Of a DNA stretch of 64,000 nt, positions 24,902 through 34,124 are shown piece by piece. Both the position numbers and the translations under genes were made by a program. Numbering within the stretch: the stretch's first letter is position 1; every line of letters starts with the position of its first letter. Origin of the DNA: JAGQZY01 sp964588335 (GTDB lineage Bacteria; Bdellovibrionota; Bdellovibrionia; Bdellovibrionales; JAGQZY01); NCBI GenBank assembly GCA_964588335.1, contig CAZPOV010000009.1:62001-126000 (forward strand). Direction: 5' to 3'. The notes beneath the pieces were generated by a model. The model was not told where the DNA came from and did no database searches. It worked only from the letters and a program-made list of their open reading frames with translations.

Positions 24902-26380
24902 TCAGAGCTCTAGGTTATTCAGTCTCTGGTGCCACTGGTATTTGTTTTCAAGTTGCTGTCCAACATTTAAAAGCAATTCTTCCTGTCCCATGGCGGCTCC
25001 TAACTGCACGCCAATTGGTAGGCCGTCTTTATTCACATACGTCGGTAAACTGATAGCCGGCATGCCTGAAAAATTATAGATCTGAGTGTTGGGTGATCTT
25101 TCAAAAGCCTCGGCAGCCAGTTTCTCGACGGCTTTCAGCATAAGACCCTTCAAGGGGAGATAGCCCATGACCTTTATTCCCAGCTGTTCAACAGAAGAGA
25201 GATTGAGTTGATTGACTGGGCTTGGCGGGTGAGCCAAGGTGGAGTGGATAAGAATATCATATTTCTCAAAAGCCTCATCCATAACCCGAGTGACTTTGCG
25301 AGTTTGTTCGATGGCCCATTGATACTCGAGGGCTGTTAGAGTCTGGCCGAGGCAAAACAAAAACCAGGTGCTTTTTTCAAAATACTTTTCAACGGGTTTG
25401 CGATTTAGAATTTTCGCCCAGTGCATAATCTCGTTGGCAATACTCACAGCAACGATAATAAAATAGGTGAGGCGCAACTCTTCTTTATTAAGTTCAAGAT
25501 CGAACTCTTCCACATGGTGCCCTAAGCTGGCTAGAGCGGAAGCTGTTTCTTTCACAGCCTCCTGACAAGCAACACCCGTTGTTTGACCTAATACAGATGC
25601 GGTTGAATAACCAATGCGCAATTCAGTGACAGGCTTTTCAATGGCGTTGAGGTAAGGGCCCTGGGGCGGCGGTGCAAAATAGGCGTATCCCGATTCGGGG
25701 CCTTGGCTGACATCTAAAAGCTTTGCGGTATCGCGAATTGTTTTAGTGACCGCTAGATTAGAAACCAATCCGGCCCAAGATTCGAACTTACGGGGGCCAA
25801 GGGGTGTACGAGCGCGTGTCGGCTTTAAACCGACAAGCCCACAGCAAGAAGCGGGAATACGAATTGAGCCTCCACCATCATCGGCTTGGGCGGCTGGAAC
25901 AATGCCTGCGGCGACGGCCGCGGCGGAACCGCCACTGGAACCTCCGGGAGTGTGCTGTAAAGACCAAGGGTTGCGACAAATACCGGCGAGTTCAGACTCG
26001 GTGACGCCAAAAATACCAAACTCGGGAACATTGGTTCGACCAAGGATATTGAGCCCGGCCTCTTTAAATCGAGAGACTAATGTCGAATCATAATCGCTAA
26101 TATAATCCGCACAAAAGCGACTGGAGTAGGTCAAAGGATGGCCCTTCATGTGGAGGCCGAGATTTTTAATTAAAAAAGGGGCCCCAGCAAAAGGATTGCT
26201 AAGTGGTATGTCGGTTCTTGGCTCGTCAAAAAAAGAAAAACTAACAGCGTTTATTTTAGGATTGATTCTTTCATGGGCCTGTTGCGCAGTTTCACACACC
26301 TCTTGAGCGCTGAGTTCTTTTGATTTTAAAAGTCTGGATAGATCGAGAAGATCTAATTTTCGGTACTCTTCGAAATTCAT
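24902..26380 (-). CDS. Amidase signature family enzyme
   Basis: A 492-residue amidase signature protein with the Ser-Ser-Lys triad: Lys in APFLIKNLG (about residue 75), the cis-Ser and nucleophile Ser in PGGSSGGSAAAVAAG and DDGGGSIRIPASCCGLVGLKPTRAR. These enzymes hydrolyse amides, including fatty acid or nylon-oligomer amides. It is not GatA judging by the lack of neighbouring gatB/gatC and by its wide C-terminal part. The protein has no signal peptide. It is monocistronic and divergent from the protein kinase gene. Confidence 0.88.
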   Translation of the reverse strand: MNFEEYRKLDLLDLSRLLKSKELSAQEVCETAQQAHERINPKINAVSFSFFDEPRTDIPLSNPFAGAPFLIKNLGLHMKGHPLTYSSRFCADYISDYDSTLVSRFKEAGLNILGRTNVPEFGIFGVTESELAGICRNPWSLQHTPGGSSGGSAAAVAAGIVPAAQADDGGGSIRIPASCCGLVGLKPTRARTPLGPRKFESWAGLVSNLAVTKTIRDTAKLLDVSQGPESGYAYFAPPPQGPYLNAIEKPVTELRIGYSTASVLGQTTGVACQEAVKETASALASLGHHVEEFDLELNKEELRLTYFIIVAVSIANEIMHWAKILNRKPVEKYFEKSTWFLFCLGQTLTALEYQWAIEQTRKVTRVMDEAFEKYDILIHSTLAHPPSPVNQLNLSSVEQLGIKVMGYLPLKGLMLKAVEKLAAEAFERSPNTQIYNFSGMPAISLPTYVNKDGLPIGVQLGAAMGQEELLLNVGQQLENKYQWHQRLNNLEL

Positions 26381-26623
26381 GGATCGGCAGTATAACGAAA
26401 CACCAATCTATAGCAAACGGATTCGTTCACAGAACCGGAAATACTTGTAAATTGATATATCGTCAAAATGGGTTGTGGCAGGGGGGGCAGGCTCGGCGGC
26501 ACAGTTGTGTGATTCTGTATCATTAAGAGAAAGAGCAACTTGCGGACATAACCACTTGCACAATAAAGCTTTTCTTTGAGTCCTCAACTTTAGAACGGGA
26601 TAATCATGCCGATAGAGGTATTT

Positions 26624-28498
26624 ATGGGTGTCATTCAGGTGGGAACAAAAATTGATCATTACGTTGTCGAATCCGTTTTAGGCGAAGGCGGCATGGGCGA
26701 AGTTTTTCTTGCAAAAGATTTGAATCTCGATCGTAAAGTCGCAATTAAAACTCTCATTCCAAATAAAAGCTCTGAGAAACTTCAAAAGCGGTTTGAAAAT
26801 GAAGCCAAGATTTTGGCGTCCCTCAATCATAACAATATTGTTTCGGTTTATAATTACGGACAGTACGAGGGCATCCATTACATGGTCATGGAGTTCATCC
26901 AAGGCCAAGATTTGAGTGCCGCCATTAAGAGTCGCGGTTTCGGTATTGGTGAATGTTTGGAGGCCTTTCAGCAAATGGTTGAAGGAATTTTAGAGGCCCA
27001 CAACCAGGGCGTTCTTCATCGAGACATCAAGCCTGCAAATTTAGTCATCGACAACCAGGGGCGCGTGAAAGTTGTCGATTTTGGTATATCCAAAGATTTT
27101 AAAAAAGAAGATGTCAATTTGACCGACATGGGAAGGGTCATTGGAACGACAAACTATATGGCACCCGAATTATTTGTCGGCCAACGCCCCAGTGTAACGT
27201 CTGATATTTTTTCAATGGGAATTGTTCTGTTTGAAATGCTAGAGGGGTTCAATCCCTTCACCGCTGAAACACGTTATGAAACAATGGAAAATATTCGTAA
27301 TAAAGAAGTTCAGTTATCGAAAGAGGTGGCCCGTATCGTGCCACCCGTAATAGAAAAGATACTGTATAAAATGCTGGCCAAGGATCCTGATCAACGTTAT
27401 CAAAATTTGACTGAAGTCAGACAAGATTTTCAAAAAATTGATATGTCGACGATTCCCAATGAGTTGATGGCTGCTCGTCGACCAGAAGTCATGATTTTGA
27501 ATGAGCAGAAAATTCGTTTAAAATTACTGAGCCAAGGTTATGCCACTCGCGAAATCGGAATTATTCTAAGTTTAGCGGCCCAGATTCAGGAAAAGGATGA
27601 ACCTCTCTCAGAAAAAACAGAAGTTGTCGATGAGGTGATCAAAAGAAAAGTGTCTTTAAGTCAGGAAGCTCTTGAATCAGCCATTCGTCGCTTTAAAAAT
27701 GCACAATCTCGATTGTCATCCACACGTGAAGTGGGGTTTGGCCAAGACATTACTTCGGTGATCCAACAACACTATAAAAATTTATCAGTCACTCAATGGG
27801 CCGCCGCTGGCGCCTTTGTTATCGCGATCATGGCCCTTGGAATATGGTGGTCTGGAAATTCACAGCCTGATCCTATTCTCACGTTACAAAAGCCAGCGCC
27901 AAAAGTTTCGCTGGCCGTGGGCGCTCAGTGGACAACACGAACGCGGGTCTTGAATGAAAATACGGGTGAACTTGTACAAGATACCTCTCGTCAAGTCACC
28001 ATTTCTAAAAATGAACTGGGTGATAAAATAACTGAAACAGAGGATCTTCGATCCGGGCAAAGGGCCATAAGCTCTTTATCAGTCAGTCCCTTTTTACCCA
28101 GCCATACTTACCAGACTGTGGCCGGAGATGAAGGTGAGCAAATTATTTTGGGCGACTATGATAAAATCTTCCCTCTCCAAATTGGAAGTGAAATGAATTT
28201 TGAAGCCAAAGGTAAAAGCAAGTGGGATGGCGAATTTCGTTACAAAAAGAACTGTAAAGTGACTGGTAAAGAGATTTTATCTTTAGAAATCGGTCAGACT
28301 CCAACCTGGGTTGTCGTTTGTCGTTCATTTAATGGAGACGGGACCTTGGAAGAAGATCGCTACCGAAAGTTTTTCTACTCTCCCAAACACGGAAACTTTG
28401 TAAGAGTTGAAGCGCGACGGTCAACCGGCAAGGGTGTAACCTTGTTGGAAACCAAAGAATGGGTGGATGTTTCGAATTATATTTTCCCAAGCTACTGA
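26624..28498 (+). CDS. Transmembrane Ser/Thr protein kinase (Hanks type)
   Basis: A 624-residue kinase. Residues about 12-275 are the kinase domain: GEGGMGEV P-loop, Lys42 in VAIK, HRDIKPAN (132-139), DFG (152-154) and APE (180-182). A cytoplasmic linker of some 115 residues follows, then one membrane helix (about 392-409), and an extracytoplasmic domain of about 215 residues with no PASTA repeats. The ATG at 26624 follows AGAGG; an upstream ATG (26606) would add six residues. It likely senses an envelope signal. Two beta-barrel genes follow downstream. Confidence 0.92.
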   Translation: MGVIQVGTKIDHYVVESVLGEGGMGEVFLAKDLNLDRKVAIKTLIPNKSSEKLQKRFENEAKILASLNHNNIVSVYNYGQYEGIHYMVMEFIQGQDLSAAIKSRGFGIGECLEAFQQMVEGILEAHNQGVLHRDIKPANLVIDNQGRVKVVDFGISKDFKKEDVNLTDMGRVIGTTNYMAPELFVGQRPSVTSDIFSMGIVLFEMLEGFNPFTAETRYETMENIRNKEVQLSKEVARIVPPVIEKILYKMLAKDPDQRYQNLTEVRQDFQKIDMSTIPNELMAARRPEVMILNEQKIRLKLLSQGYATREIGIILSLAAQIQEKDEPLSEKTEVVDEVIKRKVSLSQEALESAIRRFKNAQSRLSSTREVGFGQDITSVIQQHYKNLSVTQWAAAGAFVIAIMALGIWWSGNSQPDPILTLQKPAPKVSLAVGAQWTTRTRVLNENTGELVQDTSRQVTISKNELGDKITETEDLRSGQRAISSLSVSPFLPSHTYQTVAGDEGEQIILGDYDKIFPLQIGSEMNFEAKGKSKWDGEFRYKKNCKVTGKEILSLEIGQTPTWVVVCRSFNGDGTLEEDRYRKFFYSPKHGNFVRVEARRSTGKGVTLLETKEWVDVSNYIFPSY

Positions 28499-28522
28499 AT
28501 GAGTTTTCAGGAGAAAGCTTTT

Positions 28523-29083
28523 TTATTGCCAGTCTGTCTTTCGAAACCAATGGTCTGGGTAGTTGAATTCAAAGGGAAATGAAACAGTCAAGCTGACGGT
28601 GTTTACCTCGATGTCAGCCACAACTTCGGTGGGGCCTAAGTCTCTAGAAACTTCGGAGGCGTATTTTATATAGCGGACCCCAATCCAAAAGCTTTCATTT
28701 AAAAAATAAGACAACTCCACTCCGGTGCCGATATAATCGGTATCAAAGTCATAAGCTCCAGCGATCAGGTATGTTCGAATTGGGATGTTCCATTCGTAAC
28801 CAATTCCAATACCTCCAAAAGGTAAAAACTGGGTAGCGAGATCTCCTGCGGAAAAAAAAGTTCCTTCGAGAATGCCTGTAACATGAATGTAGCGTCTTGT
28901 AATTCCATAGCGAAATCCAAAAGTACCAAGTGTTTCCTGAACCTCTGGAGTCTGAGCGGCTGATAATCCTTCCACTGTTATTTGGCCCACTCCTGTTCCA
29001 AGTGACAATCCCGGTTCAAAGATAGTTTTGCTATGAGCCAATTGAGTCAAAGACGAAATAAGTATTATCATGATGAGCTTCAT
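28523..29083 (-). CDS. Small outer-membrane beta-barrel protein
   Basis: A 186-residue exported protein. Signal peptide residues 1-18 (LTQLAHS). The rest alternates polar and aromatic strands (FGFRYGITRRYIHVTG, GIGIGYEWNIPIRTYLIAGAY, VELSYFLNESFWIGVRYIKYASE) consistent with an eight-strand OmpA-like or OmpW-like barrel. The C-terminus ends FRKTDWQ without the classic terminal Phe. Divergent from the next barrel gene over 156 bp. Role unknown. Confidence 0.65.
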   Translation of the reverse strand: MKLIMIILISSLTQLAHSKTIFEPGLSLGTGVGQITVEGLSAAQTPEVQETLGTFGFRYGITRRYIHVTGILEGTFFSAGDLATQFLPFGGIGIGYEWNIPIRTYLIAGAYDFDTDYIGTGVELSYFLNESFWIGVRYIKYASEVSRDLGPTEVVADIEVNTVSLTVSFPFEFNYPDHWFRKTDWQ

Positions 29084-29239
29084 GTATTAATTTTCCTATA
29101 GGAATAAACAGGGAGCAACTCAAAGCCGTGGAATTCCTAGACTTTAACAGAGCTGATTCAATGAATCTGTTATATTCAGGAGGATTGTCTAGTCAGGGGT
29201 TTCGTTGCCCCGCTCTATAAAACTTAATAAACTAGTAAA

Positions 29240-30019
29240 ATGAAGCTGTTATTGTTCTCAGTGGTTTTTGGACTTCCTGTTTTTTGTTGTGCGCAACAAA
29301 GTGGGGCCAAGTTGAATCAAGTCGCTGTCGGACAGGGGATTTCATCGCCAGCGCTTACCAACACCGCTTTATTCTCCAATGGTTTTACATATGAAAATCC
29401 CGTTGGTGTTTCCTACCAAGATCAATATCGACTGACCGCCGCCATCGATGGCGCCGACTCTTCAAGCTTTGGAGCTGAGTTTGGTGTCGGTGATACCAAG
29501 TACGGTTTTGCCTTAGGAGCTTATTCCAACTCGTGTGATGCTTGCGAGGCCTATATCCGGGGCACAATGAGTGCGATTTGGGGTTGGTTTGCTTTGGGCT
29601 TCGGTGTGCAAGAAGATTTGTACACCCTGGGAATCATGATCGACCCTGAAAGCAGCCACCGCATAGGGTTGGTCGGTGAATTCAATGAGCCCAACGGGAT
29701 TAATAACGATCGAAGCTCCGTTGGTTTTGGCTATTCTTACGTCCTTCCTCAGTTCACGTTTGCACTCGACATGTCTTATCAGTTTTTTGAAAACAATCAG
29801 CTGGCCGATGACACGATCGTTGTAACTCCAGGGTTTGTGGTTCGGGTTGACATATTTACTCTGTCGTTAAATTACGACGCTCATATCAGCGACACTCAAA
29901 ACCAGTACGCCGACCAGGTGTGGGTCGGTGTGAGTGCTCGTCCCTTTAAAAACTGGGAATTCACTTTTTACGGAGAGTACGTCGATCGATGGACGTTGAT
30001 GACGTCATTTTTCTTCTAA
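29240..30019 (+). CDS. Outer-membrane beta-barrel protein
   Basis: A 259-residue exported protein with signal peptide (residues 1-18, ending VFCCAQ). It shows regular beta-strands (YGFALGAYSNS, FALGFGVQEDLYTLGIMI, SVGFGYSYVLPQFTFALDMSYQF, VWVGVSARPFKNWEFTFYGEY) and ends in SFFF, the BAM-recognised terminal aromatic. The N-terminal segment (NQVAVGQGISSPALTNTALFSNGFTYENP) resembles the plug-like start of FadL/conserved Bdellovibrio porin-like proteins. Its 3' end overlaps the convergent CinA-like gene by 15 bases. No clear Shine-Dalgarno precedes the ATG. Confidence 0.65.
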   Translation: MKLLLFSVVFGLPVFCCAQQSGAKLNQVAVGQGISSPALTNTALFSNGFTYENPVGVSYQDQYRLTAAIDGADSSSFGAEFGVGDTKYGFALGAYSNSCDACEAYIRGTMSAIWGWFALGFGVQEDLYTLGIMIDPESSHRIGLVGEFNEPNGINNDRSSVGFGYSYVLPQFTFALDMSYQFFENNQLADDTIVVTPGFVVRVDIFTLSLNYDAHISDTQNQYADQVWVGVSARPFKNWEFTFYGEYVDRWTLMTSFFF

Positions 30020-31147
30020 AGTTTTTGTTAAAAAGCATTTTTCAATAATGTAGAGTTGGCCGAGCTTTGAACGCACATTAATCTTTCGGGGCAATTCAAT
30101 TCTTTTAATGTCCTTTTCGAAGGCAATGTAAGCGCTGTTGTCAGAGGCCGGGAAAAGACTAATAAACAGGTCGTTTACAGACTTTTCTTTTTCCATGACA
30201 TTTAAAATCATGGCGATCTCTTCCAGTTTAAAAAAACGAAAGGACTTGTGTTCAAAACACTGGTAGCGCAAATGATCGGCCCAACGATGCTCTTTGAGTT
30301 TCTCTAAAAAAAGTCCTGAAGTCAGATGATCAATAATAAAAACATGTTGGTAGCTGTCTAAGTAGCGATGAAAAGACTCGCGGATTTCGGCGATGGATCG
30401 ACCCACCAACCAGGGGCTGAGTTTTTGTTCCATTGTCTGCAAGCGACTTTGAGTTTCTGAATCAGTTTTAAGGGGAAGCCAGACTTTGACTTCAACATAA
30501 GGCTTATGAAGGCGATAACCAATTTCCAAATCCTCCCCCAAAACACTCTCAACGATATGAGCCACTTCCGACTCTGGGGCGCCAAGGCAAATCCAGGTGT
30601 TTAAAACTTTTCCTTTTTGAGGAGAAAGATTTTTGAAGATCAGTGGCTGCAGCTTGTTAGTGAACATGGGTTGAAGTTCGTCAGGTGGGCCAGGCAATGA
30701 AGCTAAAAAGCAATTGTGGCCTTTCACAAAAAAGCCCGGGGCGACCCCCTTTTCATTGCCAAGCGCTGTCGCGGTTGCTGGAATCAAGGCTTGTTGCTTA
30801 TGACCTTCGCGGATGATCAGGTCACGAGATTTTAATTTATCTTCAATAATCTTCCACTGTTGCTTGTCGTGCTCCAAGGGAAGAGACAACCAGTCGCTGA
30901 GACATTGGCGGGTGGTATCGTCTTTCGTGGGTCCAAGACCACCACTGACTAGAATCAGGTGGCAATGCTGAGCCAAAAAATTGAGACTTGTTAAAATCTC
31001 TTGGCGCTGGTCTCGGCAAGAAAGATGGTACAGGGGTGACGCGCCCAGAGTTCCAAGTTGTTCAGAAAGCCAAGCGGCGTTGCGGTTGATGATCTGTCCC
31101 TCAACAACTTCATTTCCAATGGCTAGTATTCCGACAAGAGTCTCCAT
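30005..31147 (-). CDS. CinA-type protein with degenerate C-terminal amidase domain
   Basis: A 380-residue protein. Residues 1-170 are the MoaB/MogA-like (MPT-binding) domain of CinA: LAIGNEVVEGQIINRNAAWL, LVSGGLGPTKDDTTR and LPGPPDELQPMF. In CinA this half hydrolyses ADP-ribose compounds. The C-terminal half should be the PncC NMN deamidase beginning TAESCTGG, but here the corresponding stretch reads IIDHLTSGLFLEKL, without the catalytic Ser, so amidase activity is doubtful. The pathway is NAD salvage. Not operonic. Confidence 0.75.
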   Translation of the reverse strand: METLVGILAIGNEVVEGQIINRNAAWLSEQLGTLGASPLYHLSCRDQRQEILTSLNFLAQHCHLILVSGGLGPTKDDTTRQCLSDWLSLPLEHDKQQWKIIEDKLKSRDLIIREGHKQQALIPATATALGNEKGVAPGFFVKGHNCFLASLPGPPDELQPMFTNKLQPLIFKNLSPQKGKVLNTWICLGAPESEVAHIVESVLGEDLEIGYRLHKPYVEVKVWLPLKTDSETQSRLQTMEQKLSPWLVGRSIAEIRESFHRYLDSYQHVFIIDHLTSGLFLEKLKEHRWADHLRYQCFEHKSFRFFKLEEIAMILNVMEKEKSVNDLFISLFPASDNSAYIAFEKDIKRIELPRKINVRSKLGQLYIIEKCFLTKTLEEK

Positions 31148-31197
31148 GCCCGAACTGTACCAATATTGTAAGTTAAAGTCTTGTTTCTTTTTTAAGA

Positions 31198-32001
31198 CTA
31201 ATGCTTGATAAGAATTTCAATCCGTCGGTTCTTACTGCGATTGATCTCAGAGTTGTTACGCACAAGAGGTTGTGTAGGCCCATGGAACTGGACAGTCACC
31301 CTTTTGGGATCAATATCGCCTTTCTTCATTAAAGCCTGTGCCAGTGTATTGGCCCGTGCCGCTGAGAACTCCCAGTTGGATTTGAACTTTGGTGTTTTAA
31401 TGATTTTGTCATCGGAATGCCCCGATATGGTGATGTCGCCATCAACGTCTTGGACAACATCGGAAAGCTTTTCCAACATTGGGTTAAATCGCCCGGATAG
31501 CTTCGTTCTGTGCTTTGGAAAAGCCGCTTTTTCGGCGATTCGAATCACAAGGTTGCCATCTTTTTCTTCGATTTCAATTTCACCCTTTTTCCACTCGTTT
31601 TCAAATTTATTCATTACCTTAACAATGTTTTGTTTAAGACGTTTCTGACGGTTAAGTTCAGCGATAGCATTCTGCTTTTTCATCTTATTTTTAATTTGCT
31701 GAAGTTGCGGATCAAGAATGTTGGCAGTCGCTCCACCGACACTCAAAGGAGCTCGCGAGGGTGAACCTTGACTGTGCTCTTGTTTGATAAAGCTTGAACC
31801 TTTTGGAGGTTCGTCGAAGATGTTCTTTCTTTGCACACCAAAGGCCATCTTTAAGGAACCAGAGACCTTACGGAATTTTGTCGCGTCAATCTCAGCCATG
31901 GATAGCAACAGTACGAAGAATGTCAGCAGCAGTGACATCATATCTGCGAAAGTTGCCATCCAGGCGGGAGCGCCTTTTTTAGGTTCCTGTTTCTTGGCCA
32001 T
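31198..32001 (-). CDS. motB: Flagellar motor stator protein MotB
   Basis: A 267-residue stator subunit. PAWMATFADMMSLLLTFFVLLLSM (residues 12-35) is the membrane helix with the proton-accepting Asp20. An extracytoplasmic linker follows, and the OmpA-like peptidoglycan-binding domain covers about 145-260 (ISGHSDD, SAARANTLAQALM, RRIEILI). With MotA it forms the ion channel that drives the flagellum. The start lies three bases after the MotA stop, so they form a coupled operon. Bdellovibrio-type genomes usually carry several motAB pairs. Confidence 0.93.
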   Translation of the reverse strand: MAKKQEPKKGAPAWMATFADMMSLLLTFFVLLLSMAEIDATKFRKVSGSLKMAFGVQRKNIFDEPPKGSSFIKQEHSQGSPSRAPLSVGGATANILDPQLQQIKNKMKKQNAIAELNRQKRLKQNIVKVMNKFENEWKKGEIEIEEKDGNLVIRIAEKAAFPKHRTKLSGRFNPMLEKLSDVVQDVDGDITISGHSDDKIIKTPKFKSNWEFSAARANTLAQALMKKGDIDPKRVTVQFHGPTQPLVRNNSEINRSKNRRIEILIKH

Positions 32002-32004
32002 AGG

Positions 32005-32778
32005 TTACGCCGCCTTTGTAATATCTTCGGAATCTCTTTTGAGATGCGCTGGTAGATATTCTCTAAGGGAATCTTTAATAATTTTAGCATTGAGACCAGA
32101 GGAAATTCCCATAACGGCATCAATACAAAGATTGTAATTCTTTTCCTCTTCTTCACTGCGAAGAGCCAGTTTGTCAGCTATCGGTTGCGCGATCACGTTA
32201 GCGATCACAGCACCATAAAGTGTTGTTAACAAGGCAACCGCCATCGCGGGACCAATAGACTTGGGATCTTTCATGTTCGATAGCATGTCCACCAGACCAA
32301 TCAAGGTCCCGATCATCCCCATGGCCGGAGCCACGTCGGCAAAGGCTTCAAAAACTTTGCGGCCTTTTTGGTGTCGATCAATTGTCAGTTCTTTATCTTT
32401 AGTTAAAATTTCACGGATCACGTCGGGATCGTAGCCATCGACAAGCATCATGATTCCTCTTTCAAGAAATCCGTTGCTGATATCAAAAGATTCCAAAGCA
32501 AGAATTCCACTTTTCTTTGAAGCTTTGGCTAGCTCGTAAACCTGGTCAATAAGGTCTTCTGGCTTATCCACCTTCGAGGAGAAGGCTTTGATTGTCACTT
32601 TCAGTGTATTGAGAAGTTGTTTTAAACTAAACTTAACGGCCACCACAAACAAAGATCCACCCACAACCACAAGTATTGAAGGGATGTTGAAAAACATCGC
32701 TGGCTTATTACCCATCATGATCGTGGCCAGAATAATTACGACCGCGCCAAATAACCCTATGAGTGTTGCTATATCCAC
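32005..32778 (-). CDS. motA: Flagellar motor stator protein MotA
   Basis: A 257-residue inner-membrane stator protein with four membrane segments: two near the N-terminus (LIGLFGAVVIILATIMM, FFNIPSILVVVGGSLF) and two at about 150-205 (VAPAMGMIGTLIGLVDML, VALLTTLYGAVIANVI). The conserved Pro in APAMGMIGTLIGL and the large cytoplasmic loop (about 70-145) that contacts FliG are typical of MotA. It is the first gene of the motAB pair. Confidence 0.94.
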   Translation of the reverse strand: MDIATLIGLFGAVVIILATIMMGNKPAMFFNIPSILVVVGGSLFVVAVKFSLKQLLNTLKVTIKAFSSKVDKPEDLIDQVYELAKASKKSGILALESFDISNGFLERGIMMLVDGYDPDVIREILTKDKELTIDRHQKGRKVFEAFADVAPAMGMIGTLIGLVDMLSNMKDPKSIGPAMAVALLTTLYGAVIANVIAQPIADKLALRSEEEEKNYNLCIDAVMGISSGLNAKIIKDSLREYLPAHLKRDSEDITKAA

Positions 32779-32979
32779 TTGAACCCTCTTTTGTTAAGTT
32801 CTCTAAGAATTCTATCGGTTTATAGGTTTAGAAAGTTGACTCGCCAAAGGTCGAAAAGCCGAAAAATAGACGCATCCGCCAAGGGACCTTGCCAATTGCC
32901 AAAAGCTCAAGGATTTTGTATGGTTGCCTTCAGTTTGAGAGGTTCAATGCAACCTCAATGTTCGCTGACGGAGGAAAAT

Positions 32980-33462
32980 ATGAAAAAGGCAATCTTAGTA
33001 CTGGTTATGGTGAGCTTACCGTTATTGGCTGGGGCTGGACTAAAGGACAGCAAAAAGATGAACCCAAGCGAGACTGTCGGCAAAGAATTTGGTGGCAAAA
33101 TCACCTCAAAGAAGGTCACCGATCTGGGCGAGGTTATGAAAAACTACCACAAGTACAAAGGCGAAGCAGTCGTATTTGAAGCCAAGGCCAAAAAAGTCTG
33201 TGAACAAAAAGGCTGTTGGATGGTTTTAAAAGATGGCAACAAAGAGGTGCGAACTCTTTTTAAAGACTATGGATTCTTTGTGCCCAAAACAATTGTTGGT
33301 AAAAAAGTGCGCGTTCAGGGCACCATGAAACGCAAGAAAGTCTCAGCGGCCACCATTCGACATTTTATGAAAGATGAGGGCAAGAAAATGGAAGATATCC
33401 AAAAAGTAAAAACCGGCCAAATCCAGTATGAGTTTGAAGCCGACGCTGTAGAAATAATTTAG
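32980..33462 (+). CDS. DUF4920 family exported protein
   Basis: A 160-residue exported protein. The ATG at 32980 follows GGAGG; upstream in-frame sequence reads poorly and runs into the motA start region. A signal peptide covers residues 1-18 (LVLVMVSLPLLAGA). The family core is GEAVVFEAKAKKVCEQKGCWMVLKDG with the CxxKGCW motif and the later VRVQGTMKRKK. DUF4920 proteins are small periplasmic OB-fold-like proteins whose two Cys may bind metal or form a disulfide; role unknown. It precedes nth by eight bases. Confidence 0.8.
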   Translation: MKKAILVLVMVSLPLLAGAGLKDSKKMNPSETVGKEFGGKITSKKVTDLGEVMKNYHKYKGEAVVFEAKAKKVCEQKGCWMVLKDGNKEVRTLFKDYGFFVPKTIVGKKVRVQGTMKRKKVSAATIRHFMKDEGKKMEDIQKVKTGQIQYEFEADAVEII

Positions 33463-33470
33463 TTCTCAAA

Positions 33471-34124
33471 ATGACCAAGCAAGAGCGGGCTGATATTGTC
33501 CGCAAACGACTTAGAAAGCTTTACCCCCAGACACCAATTCCGTTGGATCACAAAGATCCTTATACATTATTGGTTGCGGTGTTACTTTCTGCCCAATGCA
33601 CTGATGAGCGGGTGAACCAAGTCACCCCGGTGTTGTTTAAAATGGCTGACACCCCTCAAAAAATGGCGAAAAAAAGTCCTGAGAAAATTCGCGAAATAAT
33701 CAAACCCTGTGGCCTGAGTCCTCGCAAATCAAAGGCCATCCATGAACTTTCAAAAATCTTGATAGACAAGCATGGCGGTCAGGTTCCAGATAATTTTGAG
33801 GACCTGGAAGCTTTGCCCGGGGTGGGACATAAAACCGCCAGTGTTGTTATGAGTCAGGCTTTTGGTTACCCAGCCTTCCCGGTCGATACCCATATTCACC
33901 GGTTGGCCCAACGTTGGCGTTTAACCAATGGCAAAAATGTTGTGCAGACCGAAAAGGATCTAAAAAAACTTTTTCCGGAAGACACCTGGAATGAGTTGCA
34001 TTTGCAGATCATTTATTACGGACGGGAACACTGTCAGGCCCGGGCTTGCCATGGACTGCAATGCCCAATCTGTAAGGAAGTCAATCCCGGGAGAAAGTCT
34101 CCCGTCGTCTTTAAAAAGGCTTAG
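33471..34124 (+). CDS. nth: Endonuclease III (DNA glycosylase/AP lyase)
   Basis: A 217-residue base-excision repair enzyme. The helix-hairpin-helix LPGVGHKTASVV contains the catalytic Lys, and FPVDTHIHR the catalytic Asp. The C-terminal Cys cluster is atypical: REHCQARACHGLQCPIC gives spacing C-x4-C-x4-C-x2-C rather than C-x6-C-x2-C-x5-C, so 4Fe-4S binding is uncertain. Its stop overlaps the convergent metH stop by four bases. It is likely co-transcribed with the DUF4920 gene. Confidence 0.92.
   Translation: MTKQERADIVRKRLRKLYPQTPIPLDHKDPYTLLVAVLLSAQCTDERVNQVTPVLFKMADTPQKMAKKSPEKIREIIKPCGLSPRKSKAIHELSKILIDKHGGQVPDNFEDLEALPGVGHKTASVVMSQAFGYPAFPVDTHIHRLAQRWRLTNGKNVVQTEKDLKKLFPEDTWNELHLQIIYYGREHCQARACHGLQCPICKEVNPGRKSPVVFKKA

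Noticed and set aside
31205..31648. Plus-strand 147-codon frame opposite motB
   Set aside because: Antisense to an unmistakable MotB OmpA-like domain.
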